Made by a program: the position numbers and the translations under genes
The notes under the pieces: generated by a model
Database searches by the model: none
What the model was told of the DNA's origin: nothing
The model's input: the letters and a program-made list of their open reading frames with translations, nothing else
In this document: positions 1 through 6,129 of the stretch, in pieces
Layout: the number at the start of each line of letters is the position of its first letter
How positions within the stretch are numbered: position 1 is the first letter of the stretch
Source of the DNA: an uncultured bacterium
GTDB taxonomy: Bacteria; Actinomycetota; Coriobacteriia; Coriobacteriales; Eggerthellaceae
Reading direction: 5' to 3'
Length of the DNA stretch: 11,884 bases
Assembly: GCA_905215035.1 (NCBI GenBank)
Contig: CAJMOJ010000059.1
Location: 1-11,884 of the forward strand

Positions 1-547
1 AGCCAAACATAACAATGGTGACGACAATATTGTTAATAACGGGGGCAAGTGAGGGAATCAAGAAGGTGCGTTCCGCGTTCAAGATACCTGTAATTACCGC
101 ACCCACACCATAAAAAAGAATCTGCACCGCAAAAATTCTAAAGAAGAAAATAGCGAGCTCTTTGCTTTCTCCTCCTGACTGTGTAAAAGTTTGTGTCTCA
201 ATGACAAGAGGAGAAAAGATAGAACAAACGAGCGTCAAAACACCTAAGGCAACAATAGTAAGCGTCAAAATGTTGGAGGCAAATTTATAAGCAAGACGCG
301 TTCCCTTCTTTTCTTTCATTAAAAGATAAAGGGGTAGAAATGCTGTTGCTAGAATACCCGACGCTGCAAGCTCATAGATCATCGCGGGCATGTTGTAAGC
401 AATTTGATAGGCGGACGTGAGAAGCGTATTGCCAAGAGCAAATGCCATCGCCCACGTACGTAAAAGACCCGTTATGCGAGAACCGAGGGTGGCGAGGGTC
501 ATGAGTCCCGTATTCTTGGCTATAGTGTTTGTTGAATCATTTCCCAT
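1..547 (-). CDS. murJ: MurJ/MviN-family lipid II flippase, N-terminal part (runs off window)
   Basis: This is the 5' end of a polytopic membrane protein of the MOP exporter superfamily, which moves lipid-linked peptidoglycan precursor across the cytoplasmic membrane. The reverse strand reads from ATG at 547 to the window edge without a stop, giving 182 residues; the 3' part lies outside. The family signature S-R-I-T-G-L-L-R is at residues 23-30, followed by hydrophobic segments and a YNMPAMIYELAASGILATAF stretch that aligns with the second MurJ helix. The arginines equivalent to E. coli R18 and R24 are present; the positions of E. coli D39 and R52 look substituted. A purine-rich AGAGAAG lies seven bases upstream of the ATG. 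The gene diverges from nadK with an 85-bp gap. MurJ is favoured over MATE transporters because of the SRxxGLxR motif and the cell wall context. Confidence 0.85.
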   Translation of the reverse strand, partial: MGNDSTNTIAKNTGLMTLATLGSRITGLLRTWAMAFALGNTLLTSAYQIAYNMPAMIYELAASGILATAFLPLYLLMKEKKGTRLAYKFASNILTLTIVALGVLTLVCSIFSPLVIETQTFTQSGGESKELAIFFFRIFAVQILFYGVGAVITGILNAERTFLIPSLAPVINNIVVTIVMFG

Positions 548-568
548 GTGTGGTCTTCTCTGATACGG

Positions 569-598
569 TTACAATAAGCGATTGTTTATTAGTTATAG
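569..598 (+). promoter_or_regulatory. weak candidate promoter for nadK
   Basis: TTACAA (569-574) and TTATAG (593-598) are separated by 18 bp in the AT-rich gap between murJ and nadK. The match to sigma70 consensus is only moderate. If it is used, transcription would start near 605, which leaves room for a nadK start at 633 but not for an upstream TTG codon at 582. Confidence 0.25.
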
Positions 599-632
599 AC
601 CAATCCCGCAGCCTGAAGGAGCGGAAAATCGT

Positions 633-1535
633 ATGCGTATTCTTATCGTTCGCAATCAATACAATTCTGAGGCAACAGAGGCATCTCTTCTATTAGAAAT
701 GTATCTTCAAAGTCAGGGAATTGAGTGCGAAACGTATTGCTCTGAAGAAGTTAAATTCTCTAATGCAATTATCGACCAGAATACTCCATCTCCTATCGAC
801 CGCTTTGATATGGCGGTTGTTTTAGGTGGCGATGGCACAATTTTACGAACGGCGGCTCAAATTGCTTGGCGCCGCATTCCTATTTTGTGTACAAACTTTG
901 GTCATCTGGGTTTTATGGCAAATTCTAATGCCGATGGGGTTGTCACCATTATGGCTGCAGCTCTTGCTGGTGAAATCTCACATGAAGAGCGTACGAATAT
1001 GCGTATTGATGTGTATTGCCACAATGAGGGGACTATCGAGGATCCTTTTGGGACCGAGCTTCCACCTGAACCCGATCATAGTTTTTTTGCCCTGAATGAA
1101 GTAGCGCTTACGCGTGGCGATGGGGGACGTGTTATTGATTATGCCTATGCTGTGCAAGGAGACCCCGTTGCAACACTTCGAGGCGATGGTCTGGTTATTG
1201 CAACTGCGACTGGATCAACGGCGTATGCTCTATCAGTCGGGGGTCCTTTGGTTACTCCTAGTTTTGGTGGTTTAGTGGTAGCTCCCATTGCGCCGCATAC
1301 TCTCCAATCGCGTGCGCTTTTGACGGGCACTTCTGACGTAATCGAAGTAGCACTACATCCTTCGAGTGCTAATCGCGAGGCAACAATGTTTATTGATGGC
1401 GAGAAGGTTTCTATTGATGATCCTATTTCTCGTGTTGTCGTACGTCCTGGTCCCGATCCCACCGTTTTGCTGCGCTATGATGATAAGTCGTTTTACACCC
1501 TTGTGTCGGAAGTCTTTTTTTCCGCAAGCAATTAA
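633..1535 (+). CDS. nadK: NAD kinase (ATP/polyphosphate-NAD 2'-phosphotransferase)
   Basis: This cytoplasmic enzyme phosphorylates NAD to NADP. The ATG at 633 gives 300 residues, usual for the family, beginning MRILIVRNQYN as the family's first beta strand. AAGGAG at 616-621 serves as ribosome binding site with an 11-base spacer. The same frame is open back to a TTG at 582, but those 17 extra residues look non-family and sit over possible promoter sequence. Visible motifs are GGDGT (residues 65-69, phosphate binding and catalytic Asp), FALNEVAL (Asn155-Glu156, NAD contact), and GDGLVIATATGSTAY ending at residue 198 (second conserved glycine-rich segment), then the C-terminal DGEKV strand. In many actinobacteria nadK is followed by recN and later pyrG; here pyrG follows directly. 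A strong terminator suggests a monocistronic transcript or the end of its own unit. Confidence 0.95.
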   Translation: MRILIVRNQYNSEATEASLLLEMYLQSQGIECETYCSEEVKFSNAIIDQNTPSPIDRFDMAVVLGGDGTILRTAAQIAWRRIPILCTNFGHLGFMANSNADGVVTIMAAALAGEISHEERTNMRIDVYCHNEGTIEDPFGTELPPEPDHSFFALNEVALTRGDGGRVIDYAYAVQGDPVATLRGDGLVIATATGSTAYALSVGGPLVTPSFGGLVVAPIAPHTLQSRALLTGTSDVIEVALHPSSANREATMFIDGEKVSIDDPISRVVVRPGPDPTVLLRYDDKSFYTLVSEVFFSASN

Positions 1536-1611
1536 ACAGAGTTTTGTGAGTTTCTTAACGAAATTCCACACTTGTCTATGGGAGTTCGGCTCATTTTCAA
1601 GTATCATTAAC

Positions 1612-1648
1612 AAGCGTTTGAAAGCATGAGTCTTCCAAGCGCTTTTTT
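1612..1648 (+). terminator. intrinsic terminator after nadK
   Basis: A 13-position stem (1612-1624 with 1632-1644) contains one G-U wobble and one A-C mismatch. It closes a 7-base loop CATGAGT and runs into six T residues (1643-1648). It lies 77 bases after the nadK stop codon and before the pyrG leader, so it probably separates the two transcripts. Confidence 0.8.
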
Positions 1649-1649
1649 A

Positions 1650-1680
1650 TTGATTTAGTGTTCCGCATACGAGATATATG
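1650..1680 (+). promoter_or_regulatory. weak candidate promoter for pyrG
   Basis: TTGATT (1650-1655) and TATATG (1675-1680) lie just after the nadK terminator, 40 bp before pyrG. The spacer of 19 bp is long, so the match is only suggestive. A promoter is expected somewhere here because a terminator lies directly upstream. No G-run leader of the kind used for pyrG control in Bacillus is visible near the likely start. Confidence 0.25.
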
Positions 1681-1719
1681 AACAAGTACCTACCTTTAAT
1701 GTGATCAGGAGACACCTAA

Positions 1720-3333
1720 ATGGCTAAGCATATTTTTGTAACAGGCGGCGTAGTTTCTTCTTTGGGAAAAGGCATTACGGCGGCTTCGTTAGGGCACCTT
1801 CTTAAAGCACGTGGCTACAAAGTCACTATGCAGAAAATGGATCCTTATTTGAATGTTGATCCTGGCACCATGTCTCCTTTTCAGCATGGTGAGGTTTTTG
1901 TTACTGATGATGGCCATGAGGGTGATCTTGATTTAGGTCATTATGAGCGTTTTATTGATGAGAATCTTTCGCGCGAATCTAATTTTACGCAGGGTTCAAT
2001 CTATCAAAGCTTAATTGCGCGTGAGCGCCGTGGTGACTTTTTAGGTGGTACTGTTCAGGTTATTCCTCATGTAACAGAAGCAATCAAAGAGCGTCTTCAT
2101 CGCATTGCTGATCAATCTAATGCCGATATTGTGATTTCTGAAATTGGTGGCACGATTGGCGACATTGAATCTCTTCCTTTCATCGAGGCGGCACGTCAAT
2201 TCAATAAAGAACGTCCTGAGGACGACGTGTGTTTTGTACATGTGACCTTGGTACCTTATATTGCTGCAGCGCATGAAGTTAAAACTAAACCTACTCAGCA
2301 TTCTGTTAAGGAATTGCGTTCAATTGGCGTACAGCCTGATTTTATTGTTTGCCGTTCAGACCATGAAATCTCTGACAAGGTTCGTGAGAAGATTGCACTT
2401 TTTTGTGATGTAGCAAGTGATGATGTATTTTCTTGTACCGATGCGCCCTCCATTTATGAGGTTCCGCTCGATTTGCATCATCAGCATTTTGACGAAAAAG
2501 TACTCGAGCGCTTGAACCTACCAGTTCCTGAGATTGTTTTGACGCCTCTTAACACGTTCTTGCAGGCAGCTGAAGCGTGCGAGGGCGAAGTTGATGTTGC
2601 TATTGTGGGTAAATATGTATCGCTGCCTGATGCGTATCTTTCCATTATTGAAGCGCTGGGACATGCAGGCGTTGCCAACGGGGTTCATGTTAATGTTCAT
2701 CTTATTGATGGCGAAGAAGTGGATGAATCAAACGTTGCAGAAATTCTGTCTAGCATGGATGGTATTTTGGTGCCCGGCGGCTTTGGTCAGCGTGCTTTTG
2801 AGGGTAAGATTTTGGCAGCTCAATATGCTCGCGAGAACAAGATTCCTTATTTGGGGATTTGCCTTGGTCTTCAAGCGGCTGTGTGCGAATATGCACGTAA
2901 TGTTGCAGGGCTTCCCGGTGCAACATCTGCTGAATTTGATGAAGATGCCGATTATACGGTAATTGATCTTATGCCTGAGCAAGAGGATATTGAGAATAAG
3001 GGAGGCACCATGCGATTGGGTGCGTATCCTTGTAAGCTTGAAAAAAGTAGCTTGGCGTATGAGATTTATGGCGAAGAGATCATTTATGAACGCCATCGTC
3101 ATCGCTATGAGGTTAATAATGCTTATCGTGATCAGCTTATTGATGCGGGATTGCGCATATCGGGTCTTTCTCCTGATGGGCGTTTGACAGAAATGATAGA
3201 GATTCCTGATCATCCTTGGTTTGTGGCGTCTCAAGCCCACCCTGAATTTAAGTCACGCCCAACAAAGCCACACCCTTTGTTTGTAAGCTTTGTTAAAGCA
3301 GCTCTTACGTATGAAGAGGAACATCAAAACTAG
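1720..3333 (+). CDS. pyrG: CTP synthase (glutamine-hydrolysing)
   Basis: This enzyme makes CTP from UTP using ATP and glutamine-derived ammonia, the last step of pyrimidine nucleotide synthesis. The 537-residue length is typical. The N-terminal amidoligase domain carries the phosphate-binding GGVVSSLGKG (residues 9-18, Lys17). It also has the MSPFQHGEVFVTDDGHEGD and DLGHYERF block with Asp71, and EIGGTIGDIES with Glu141; the last two are the expected metal ligands. The C-terminal class I glutamine amidotransferase domain (from about residue 285) shows GGFGQR, the nucleophile Cys381 in GICLGLQ, HRHRYEVN, and His507 with Glu509 in HPEFKSRP, completing the catalytic triad. AGGAG at 1707-1711, eight bases before the ATG, supports the start. 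xerD follows after 101 bp without a clear terminator, so readthrough into it is possible. Confidence 0.98.
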   Translation: MAKHIFVTGGVVSSLGKGITAASLGHLLKARGYKVTMQKMDPYLNVDPGTMSPFQHGEVFVTDDGHEGDLDLGHYERFIDENLSRESNFTQGSIYQSLIARERRGDFLGGTVQVIPHVTEAIKERLHRIADQSNADIVISEIGGTIGDIESLPFIEAARQFNKERPEDDVCFVHVTLVPYIAAAHEVKTKPTQHSVKELRSIGVQPDFIVCRSDHEISDKVREKIALFCDVASDDVFSCTDAPSIYEVPLDLHHQHFDEKVLERLNLPVPEIVLTPLNTFLQAAEACEGEVDVAIVGKYVSLPDAYLSIIEALGHAGVANGVHVNVHLIDGEEVDESNVAEILSSMDGILVPGGFGQRAFEGKILAAQYARENKIPYLGICLGLQAAVCEYARNVAGLPGATSAEFDEDADYTVIDLMPEQEDIENKGGTMRLGAYPCKLEKSSLAYEIYGEEIIYERHRHRYEVNNAYRDQLIDAGLRISGLSPDGRLTEMIEIPDHPWFVASQAHPEFKSRPTKPHPLFVSFVKAALTYEEEHQN

Positions 3334-3434
3334 TTTTTGGTGCTAGTCCTTCTGCGCGTTTCGGATCCAAGGTGCATCTTATGTGTCCTGTAGGATAAAC
3401 GTATTGGGTTTAGCGAGCAGGATGAAATCTAGAT

Positions 3435-4331
3435 ATGAGACAGGCAATTAAAGAATATATTGCATGGTTACAAATTGAGCGGGGTTCATCCCCGCTTACT
3501 TGTAGCGCCTATCGTCATGATGTGGAAACGTATGCTCTCTTTCTAGAAGAGACGTATGGTATTACGGATCCAAGTGTAATTACGCAAAATGAGGTATTGG
3601 CGTATCTTGATAGTCTATTAGAACAAGGCCGCTCGGCTGCTACCCGTGAACGAGCTATTTCGGTATTAAAGGGTTTTCATCGATTTTGTATTCAAGAGCA
3701 TATTTGCGAACATGACCCAACTGGTTCTCTTGCATACCCTAAAAAACCCCTTAAACTTCCTGATGTTCTCTCTATTGATCAGATCGCTGCACTAATGGAT
3801 GCGATATCTGACGATTCACCCTTGCATATTCGCGATCGTGCTATGCTTGAGGTGCTTTATGGGTGCGGTTTACGCGTATCAGAGCTCGTCGGTCTTGATA
3901 GGGATCGTCTCTACCTCGATGATGGTTTTTTGCTTGTATTTGGTAAAGGATCCAAAGAGCGTATGGTCCCTATTTCTGGTATTGCATTGCAGTGGCTTGC
4001 GCGCTACCTTGCTGAAGTGCGGGTGGGGCTATGTAACCCAGCAAAACCAACAGCTGCGGTATTTCTTAATAGTCGTGGGGGACGGTTGAGTCGCCAGAGC
4101 GTTCATAAAACGGTAGCGAATGCGGGGGCAGCTATCAAAGTTAAAAATCTACACCCCCACACGTTGCGTCATTCCTTTGCTACACATCTTCTTGAAGGTG
4201 GCGCTGATTTGCGTGCAATTCAAGATATGTTGGGCCATTCAGATATTGCTACAACACAGATTTATACGCACGTGCAGATGCAGCACCTTAAAGAGGAGTA
4301 CTTACACGCGCATCCGCGTGCCTCAATGTAG
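3435..4331 (+). CDS. xerD: XerC/XerD-type tyrosine recombinase
   Basis: This site-specific recombinase probably resolves chromosome dimers at dif with FtsK. The 298 residues match chromosomal XerC/D size. The N-terminal SAM-like DNA-binding domain (about residues 1-100) contains ERGSSPLTCSAYRHDVETY. The catalytic domain has the full set of active-site residues: Arg147 (GLRVSEL), Lys171 (GKGSKER), His242 and Arg245 (HTLRH), His268 (LGHSD) and nucleophile Tyr277 (IYTHV). The spacing is nearly identical to E. coli XerD. Placement shortly after pyrG is shared with mycobacteria, where an xerD-like gene sits one gene downstream of pyrG; this favours the housekeeping recombinase over a phage integrase. 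The symbol xerD rather than xerC is by resemblance only. The upstream AGGA at 3419-3422 is 12 bases from the ATG, so the ribosome binding site is weak. Confidence 0.9.
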   Translation: MRQAIKEYIAWLQIERGSSPLTCSAYRHDVETYALFLEETYGITDPSVITQNEVLAYLDSLLEQGRSAATRERAISVLKGFHRFCIQEHICEHDPTGSLAYPKKPLKLPDVLSIDQIAALMDAISDDSPLHIRDRAMLEVLYGCGLRVSELVGLDRDRLYLDDGFLLVFGKGSKERMVPISGIALQWLARYLAEVRVGLCNPAKPTAAVFLNSRGGRLSRQSVHKTVANAGAAIKVKNLHPHTLRHSFATHLLEGGADLRAIQDMLGHSDIATTQIYTHVQMQHLKEEYLHAHPRASM

Positions 4332-4340
4332 GTAAATTTA

Positions 4341-4367
4341 GGGGAATTCATCCCACCTTATTCCTTC
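4341..4367 (-). repeat. left copy of a distant inverted repeat
   Basis: Read on the minus strand this copy contains ATAAGGTGGGAT followed by GAATTCCC. It matches the plus-strand copy at 4607-4634 at 19 of 20 aligned core positions. The flanking GAAGG is also shared after a two-base length difference. It lies 9 bp after the xerD stop codon and about 240 bp from its partner. It keeps one TGGGA box but lacks the TGGGC and GGGGA boxes of the right copy. Confidence 0.65.
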
Positions 4368-4528
4368 ATAAAGATTCTTTACGTACCCGTGTAGCAGAAC
4401 ATGCCGTTGAGCGGGCATATGGTGCGTCTAGGTCATTCATAAAACATACATCACGTTAAAAAAATTGTGACAAAACAAAAAATGATTTTACAGATCATGA
4501 ATGCGTAGGAGCAAGAAGGGGTAGGGGT

Positions 4529-4557
4529 TTATCAAAAAACAGAACACAACATATAGT
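4529..4557 (+). promoter_or_regulatory. candidate upstream (distal) promoter of the dcw operon
   Basis: TTATCA (4529-4534) and TATAGT (4552-4557) are separated by 17 bp. The -10 matches five of six consensus positions and the -35 four of six. A dyad AACAC (4543-4547) / GTGTT (4556-4560) with an 8-bp centre overlaps the -10. Transcripts would start near 4564, placing the MraZ-type boxes inside the leader rather than upstream. Confidence 0.35.
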
Positions 4558-4600
4558 GTTTTATGGAGAATAATGACCATTTTCTCCAAATGTGGCATAT

Positions 4601-4625
4601 TGGGCCGAAGGGGGATAAGGTGGGA
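4601..4625 (+). promoter_or_regulatory. MraZ-type operator boxes (TGGGN x3, 10-bp spacing)
   Basis: TGGGC (4601-4605), GGGGA (4611-4615) and TGGGA (4621-4625) are direct repeats separated by exactly five bases. This is the arrangement described for MraZ binding in E. coli (TGGGN boxes with 5-nt spacers). They lie about 80-105 bp before mraZ, which encodes the expected binder. A further TGGGA at 4651-4655 falls on the same 10-bp register, inside the spacer of the proximal promoter. Binding itself is inferred. Confidence 0.65.
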
Positions 4626-4634
4626 TAAATTCCC
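4607..4634 (+). repeat. right copy of a distant inverted repeat
   Basis: This copy contains ATAAGGTGGGAT followed by AAATTCCC, the inverted partner of 4341-4367 with one core mismatch. It overlaps two of the three MraZ-type boxes and ends just before a T run and the proximal promoter. Confidence 0.65.
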
Positions 4635-4641
4635 ATTTTTT
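4617..4641 (+). terminator. short terminator-like hairpin upstream of the proximal dcw promoter
   Basis: TGGGA (4621-4625) pairs with TCCCA (4631-4635) around a TAAAT loop, and the stem can extend by two G-U and two A-U pairs into the T run at 4636-4641. The GC core is only three pairs, so termination would be weak. If active it would limit readthrough from xerD or the distal promoter into mraZ. Confidence 0.3.
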
Positions 4642-4642
4642 G

Positions 4643-4671
4643 TTGCAATGTGGGATTTGTGGCTATACAAT
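4643..4671 (+). promoter_or_regulatory. proximal promoter of the mraZ (dcw) operon
   Basis: TTGCAA (4643-4648) and TACAAT (4666-4671) are separated by an optimal 17-bp spacer. This is the best sigma70-like promoter in the window. The predicted start near 4678 gives a leader of under 30 bases to the GTG of mraZ. A TGGGA box sits inside the spacer at 4651-4655. Confidence 0.65.
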
Positions 4672-4693
4672 CAGATCACCGAGCATTGCTCAG

Positions 4694-4700
4694 AAAGGAG
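4694..4700 (+). promoter_or_regulatory. ribosome binding site of mraZ
   Basis: AAAGGAG lies five bases before the GTG at 4706. It decides this start over an in-frame TTG at 4640, which has no Shine-Dalgarno and lies upstream of the promoter -10 box. Confidence 0.8.
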
Positions 4701-4705
4701 AAGAG

Positions 4706-5131
4706 GTGACCCCACTTGAAGGCGAATATCGCCACAAGTTAGACGCAAAAGGGCGTCTATCTCTTCCTGCTGAGTTTAGAAAAGTGCTCACGCCAGAACT
4801 GAAAGTGATCCTCTCACCTTTAGATGATTGTCTTTTTGTTTTTGAGCCAGAAGCGTATTCGGAATGGGTAGAAAGCCTTTTTGAATCAAAAGGGGGCTAT
4901 TCTCCTTCCAATAAGCAGATGGCAGCACAACGCAAGATTTTGAATTCTCGCGTAAAACGTTGCGAAATTGATAACTCGGGTCGCATTAATATTTCTGCGG
5001 CGCAACGAGAGGCTGCTGGGCTAGGCAAAGAGGTTGTCATCATTGGTGATACTGACCATTTTGAGATCTGGGATGTAGATCGTTGGGATGCTTTCTGCAG
5101 CGAGTTTGACCTCGCTAGCTTGATGAGCTAA
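4706..5131 (+). CDS. mraZ: MraZ transcriptional regulator of the dcw cluster
   Basis: MraZ is a ring-forming DNA-binding protein of the SpoVT/AbrB fold that controls its own operon. The GTG at 4706 gives 141 residues, the usual family size, and the product starts two or three residues before the conserved GEYRHKLDAKGRLSLPAEFR. Two AbrB-like repeats are visible, each with the D-x-x-G-R core: DAKGR at residues 13-17 and DNSGR at 89-93 within CEIDNSGRINISAAQR. The C-terminus shows DHFEIWD. It is the first gene of the operon, 18 bp before rsmH, and candidate binding boxes lie upstream. Whether it represses or activates here cannot be read from the sequence. Confidence 0.95.
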   Translation: MTPLEGEYRHKLDAKGRLSLPAEFRKVLTPELKVILSPLDDCLFVFEPEAYSEWVESLFESKGGYSPSNKQMAAQRKILNSRVKRCEIDNSGRINISAAQREAAGLGKEVVIIGDTDHFEIWDVDRWDAFCSEFDLASLMS

Positions 5132-5149
5132 TCCAATGGGATACGCACT

Positions 5150-6118
5150 ATGACAAACGAATACCGGCATATCCCGGTCCTGCTCACCGAGTGCCTCGAA
5201 TATCTGAACTTACAAACGCACTACACATTCGTGGACGCTACACTCGGTGGCGCAGGGCATTCCTTAGAGGTCGCAAAACGTATTGGTCCTGAAGGTCACT
5301 TGATTGGCATTGATCAAGATCCCGTTGCGCTTGAGGCAGCTGAAGCACGTTTGCGTGCTCTTCCTGATAAGGTGCGACCGAATGTGGATGTCCTCTACGG
5401 AAATTTTGGCGATTTGGATTCGCTTTTGCTTGAGGCATGCGTCCCTTCAATTGATGGAATTCTTTTTGATTTGGGCGTATCTTCAGTGCAGATCGATACC
5501 CCTGCGCGAGGCTTCTCATTTAAAGAGGATGCCCCACTTGATATGCGGATGGATCCGAGCAAACACACCTTAAACGCAGCTGAGATCATTAACACCTATA
5601 ACGCAGCAGATCTCACTCGGATTATCCGTCAATACTCGGATGAAAAGTGGGCAAGTCGCATTGCGGACTTTATAGTGAAGTCTCGCGAAGAGGTACCGAT
5701 CACAACAAGCGGGCAGCTTGTGGAAATTATTAAAGCTGCTATTCCTGCTTCCGCCCGTCGCGCTAATGGTCATCCTGCCAAGCGAACGTTTCAGGCGCTT
5801 CGTATTGAGGTAAACAGTGAGCTTGATGTGTTGCGTCGCGGTCTTGAAGCTGCAATTAGATGGCTTGCTCCTGGTGGACGTATTGTAGTAATTAGCTATC
5901 ATTCGCTTGAAGACCGTATTGTCAAAGATATTTTTAAAGAGTATTCACAAGGATGTACTTGTCCACCCGATTTTCCTGTGTGTGTATGCGGAAATAAGCC
6001 GGTACTCAAAGTAGTGACTAAAAAACCCATTCTTCCAACGGCAGAAGAAGTTGAGAGAAACCCGCGTAGCAGAAGCGCGAAATTGCGCGTTGCTACACGT
6101 TTGGATGAGTTGGCGTAA
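5150..6118 (+). CDS. rsmH: 16S rRNA (cytosine-1402-N4)-methyltransferase
   Basis: RsmH (formerly MraW) transfers a methyl group from S-adenosylmethionine to N4 of C1402 in the 16S rRNA P site. The product has 322 residues. HIPVLL (residues 7-12) is the typical family start. The cofactor-binding loop is FVDATLGGAGHS (27-38, Asp29), followed by GILFDLGVSSVQID, RGFSF and PLDMRMD. The C-terminal part carries GGRIVVISYHSLEDR. Four cysteines in CTCPPDFPVCVC (269, 271, 278, 280) form a segment common in Gram-positive RsmH proteins. The ATG at 5150 is the only suitable start after the mraZ stop, but its upstream GGGA is a weak ribosome binding site, so translation may depend on coupling to mraZ. It is the standard second dcw gene. 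Confidence 0.97.
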   Translation: MTNEYRHIPVLLTECLEYLNLQTHYTFVDATLGGAGHSLEVAKRIGPEGHLIGIDQDPVALEAAEARLRALPDKVRPNVDVLYGNFGDLDSLLLEACVPSIDGILFDLGVSSVQIDTPARGFSFKEDAPLDMRMDPSKHTLNAAEIINTYNAADLTRIIRQYSDEKWASRIADFIVKSREEVPITTSGQLVEIIKAAIPASARRANGHPAKRTFQALRIEVNSELDVLRRGLEAAIRWLAPGGRIVVISYHSLEDRIVKDIFKEYSQGCTCPPDFPVCVCGNKPVLKVVTKKPILPTAEEVERNPRSRSAKLRVATRLDELA

Positions 6119-6129
6119 AGGGGAGTAGC

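Larger units (their letters stand above)
4332..4705. other. gene-free regulatory region before the dcw operon
   Basis: This 374-bp stretch lies between xerD and mraZ. No plausible coding frame was found on either strand. It is rich in A runs near 4457-4490. It contains the two halves of a distant inverted repeat, two candidate promoters, MraZ-type boxes and a terminator-like hairpin, each listed separately. No strong terminator immediately follows xerD; a bulged AGGT/ACCT hairpin at 4330-4358 is not convincing. Confidence 0.7.

Noticed and set aside
582..632. TTG at 582 as the nadK start
   Set aside because: The added 17 residues do not look like the family, no Shine-Dalgarno precedes the TTG, and the ATG at 633 starts exactly at the conserved first strand with AAGGAG upstream.
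2728..3240. 170-codon open frame on the minus strand inside pyrG
   Set aside because: It is entirely antisense to a strongly conserved pyrG region and its translation shows no family motif.
3330..3348. ACTAG/CTAGT hairpin at the pyrG stop as a terminator
   Set aside because: Five weak pairs, and the T run is in the loop rather than after the stem.
3435..4331. xerD as the integrase of a prophage or genomic island
   Set aside because: Size, active-site spacing and housekeeping neighbours fit chromosomal XerC/D; no tRNA, attachment repeats or phage genes are nearby.
4401..4418. ATGCC/GGCAT hairpin after xerD as a terminator
   Set aside because: The stem is only five pairs with an eight-base loop and no T run follows.
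4541..4562. Dyad near 4543-4560 as a dif site for the neighbouring XerD
   Set aside because: Only five perfect pairs in each arm around an eight-base centre, and no resemblance to the XerD arm TTATGTTAAAT known from E. coli.
4488..4670. 60-codon minus-strand frame in the dcw control region
   Set aside because: No ribosome binding site or recognisable protein, and it covers the promoter and operator boxes.
4640..4705. TTG at 4640 as the mraZ start
   Set aside because: It overlaps the -35 box of the best promoter and lacks a ribosome binding site; GTG at 4706 has AAAGGAG and matches the family start.
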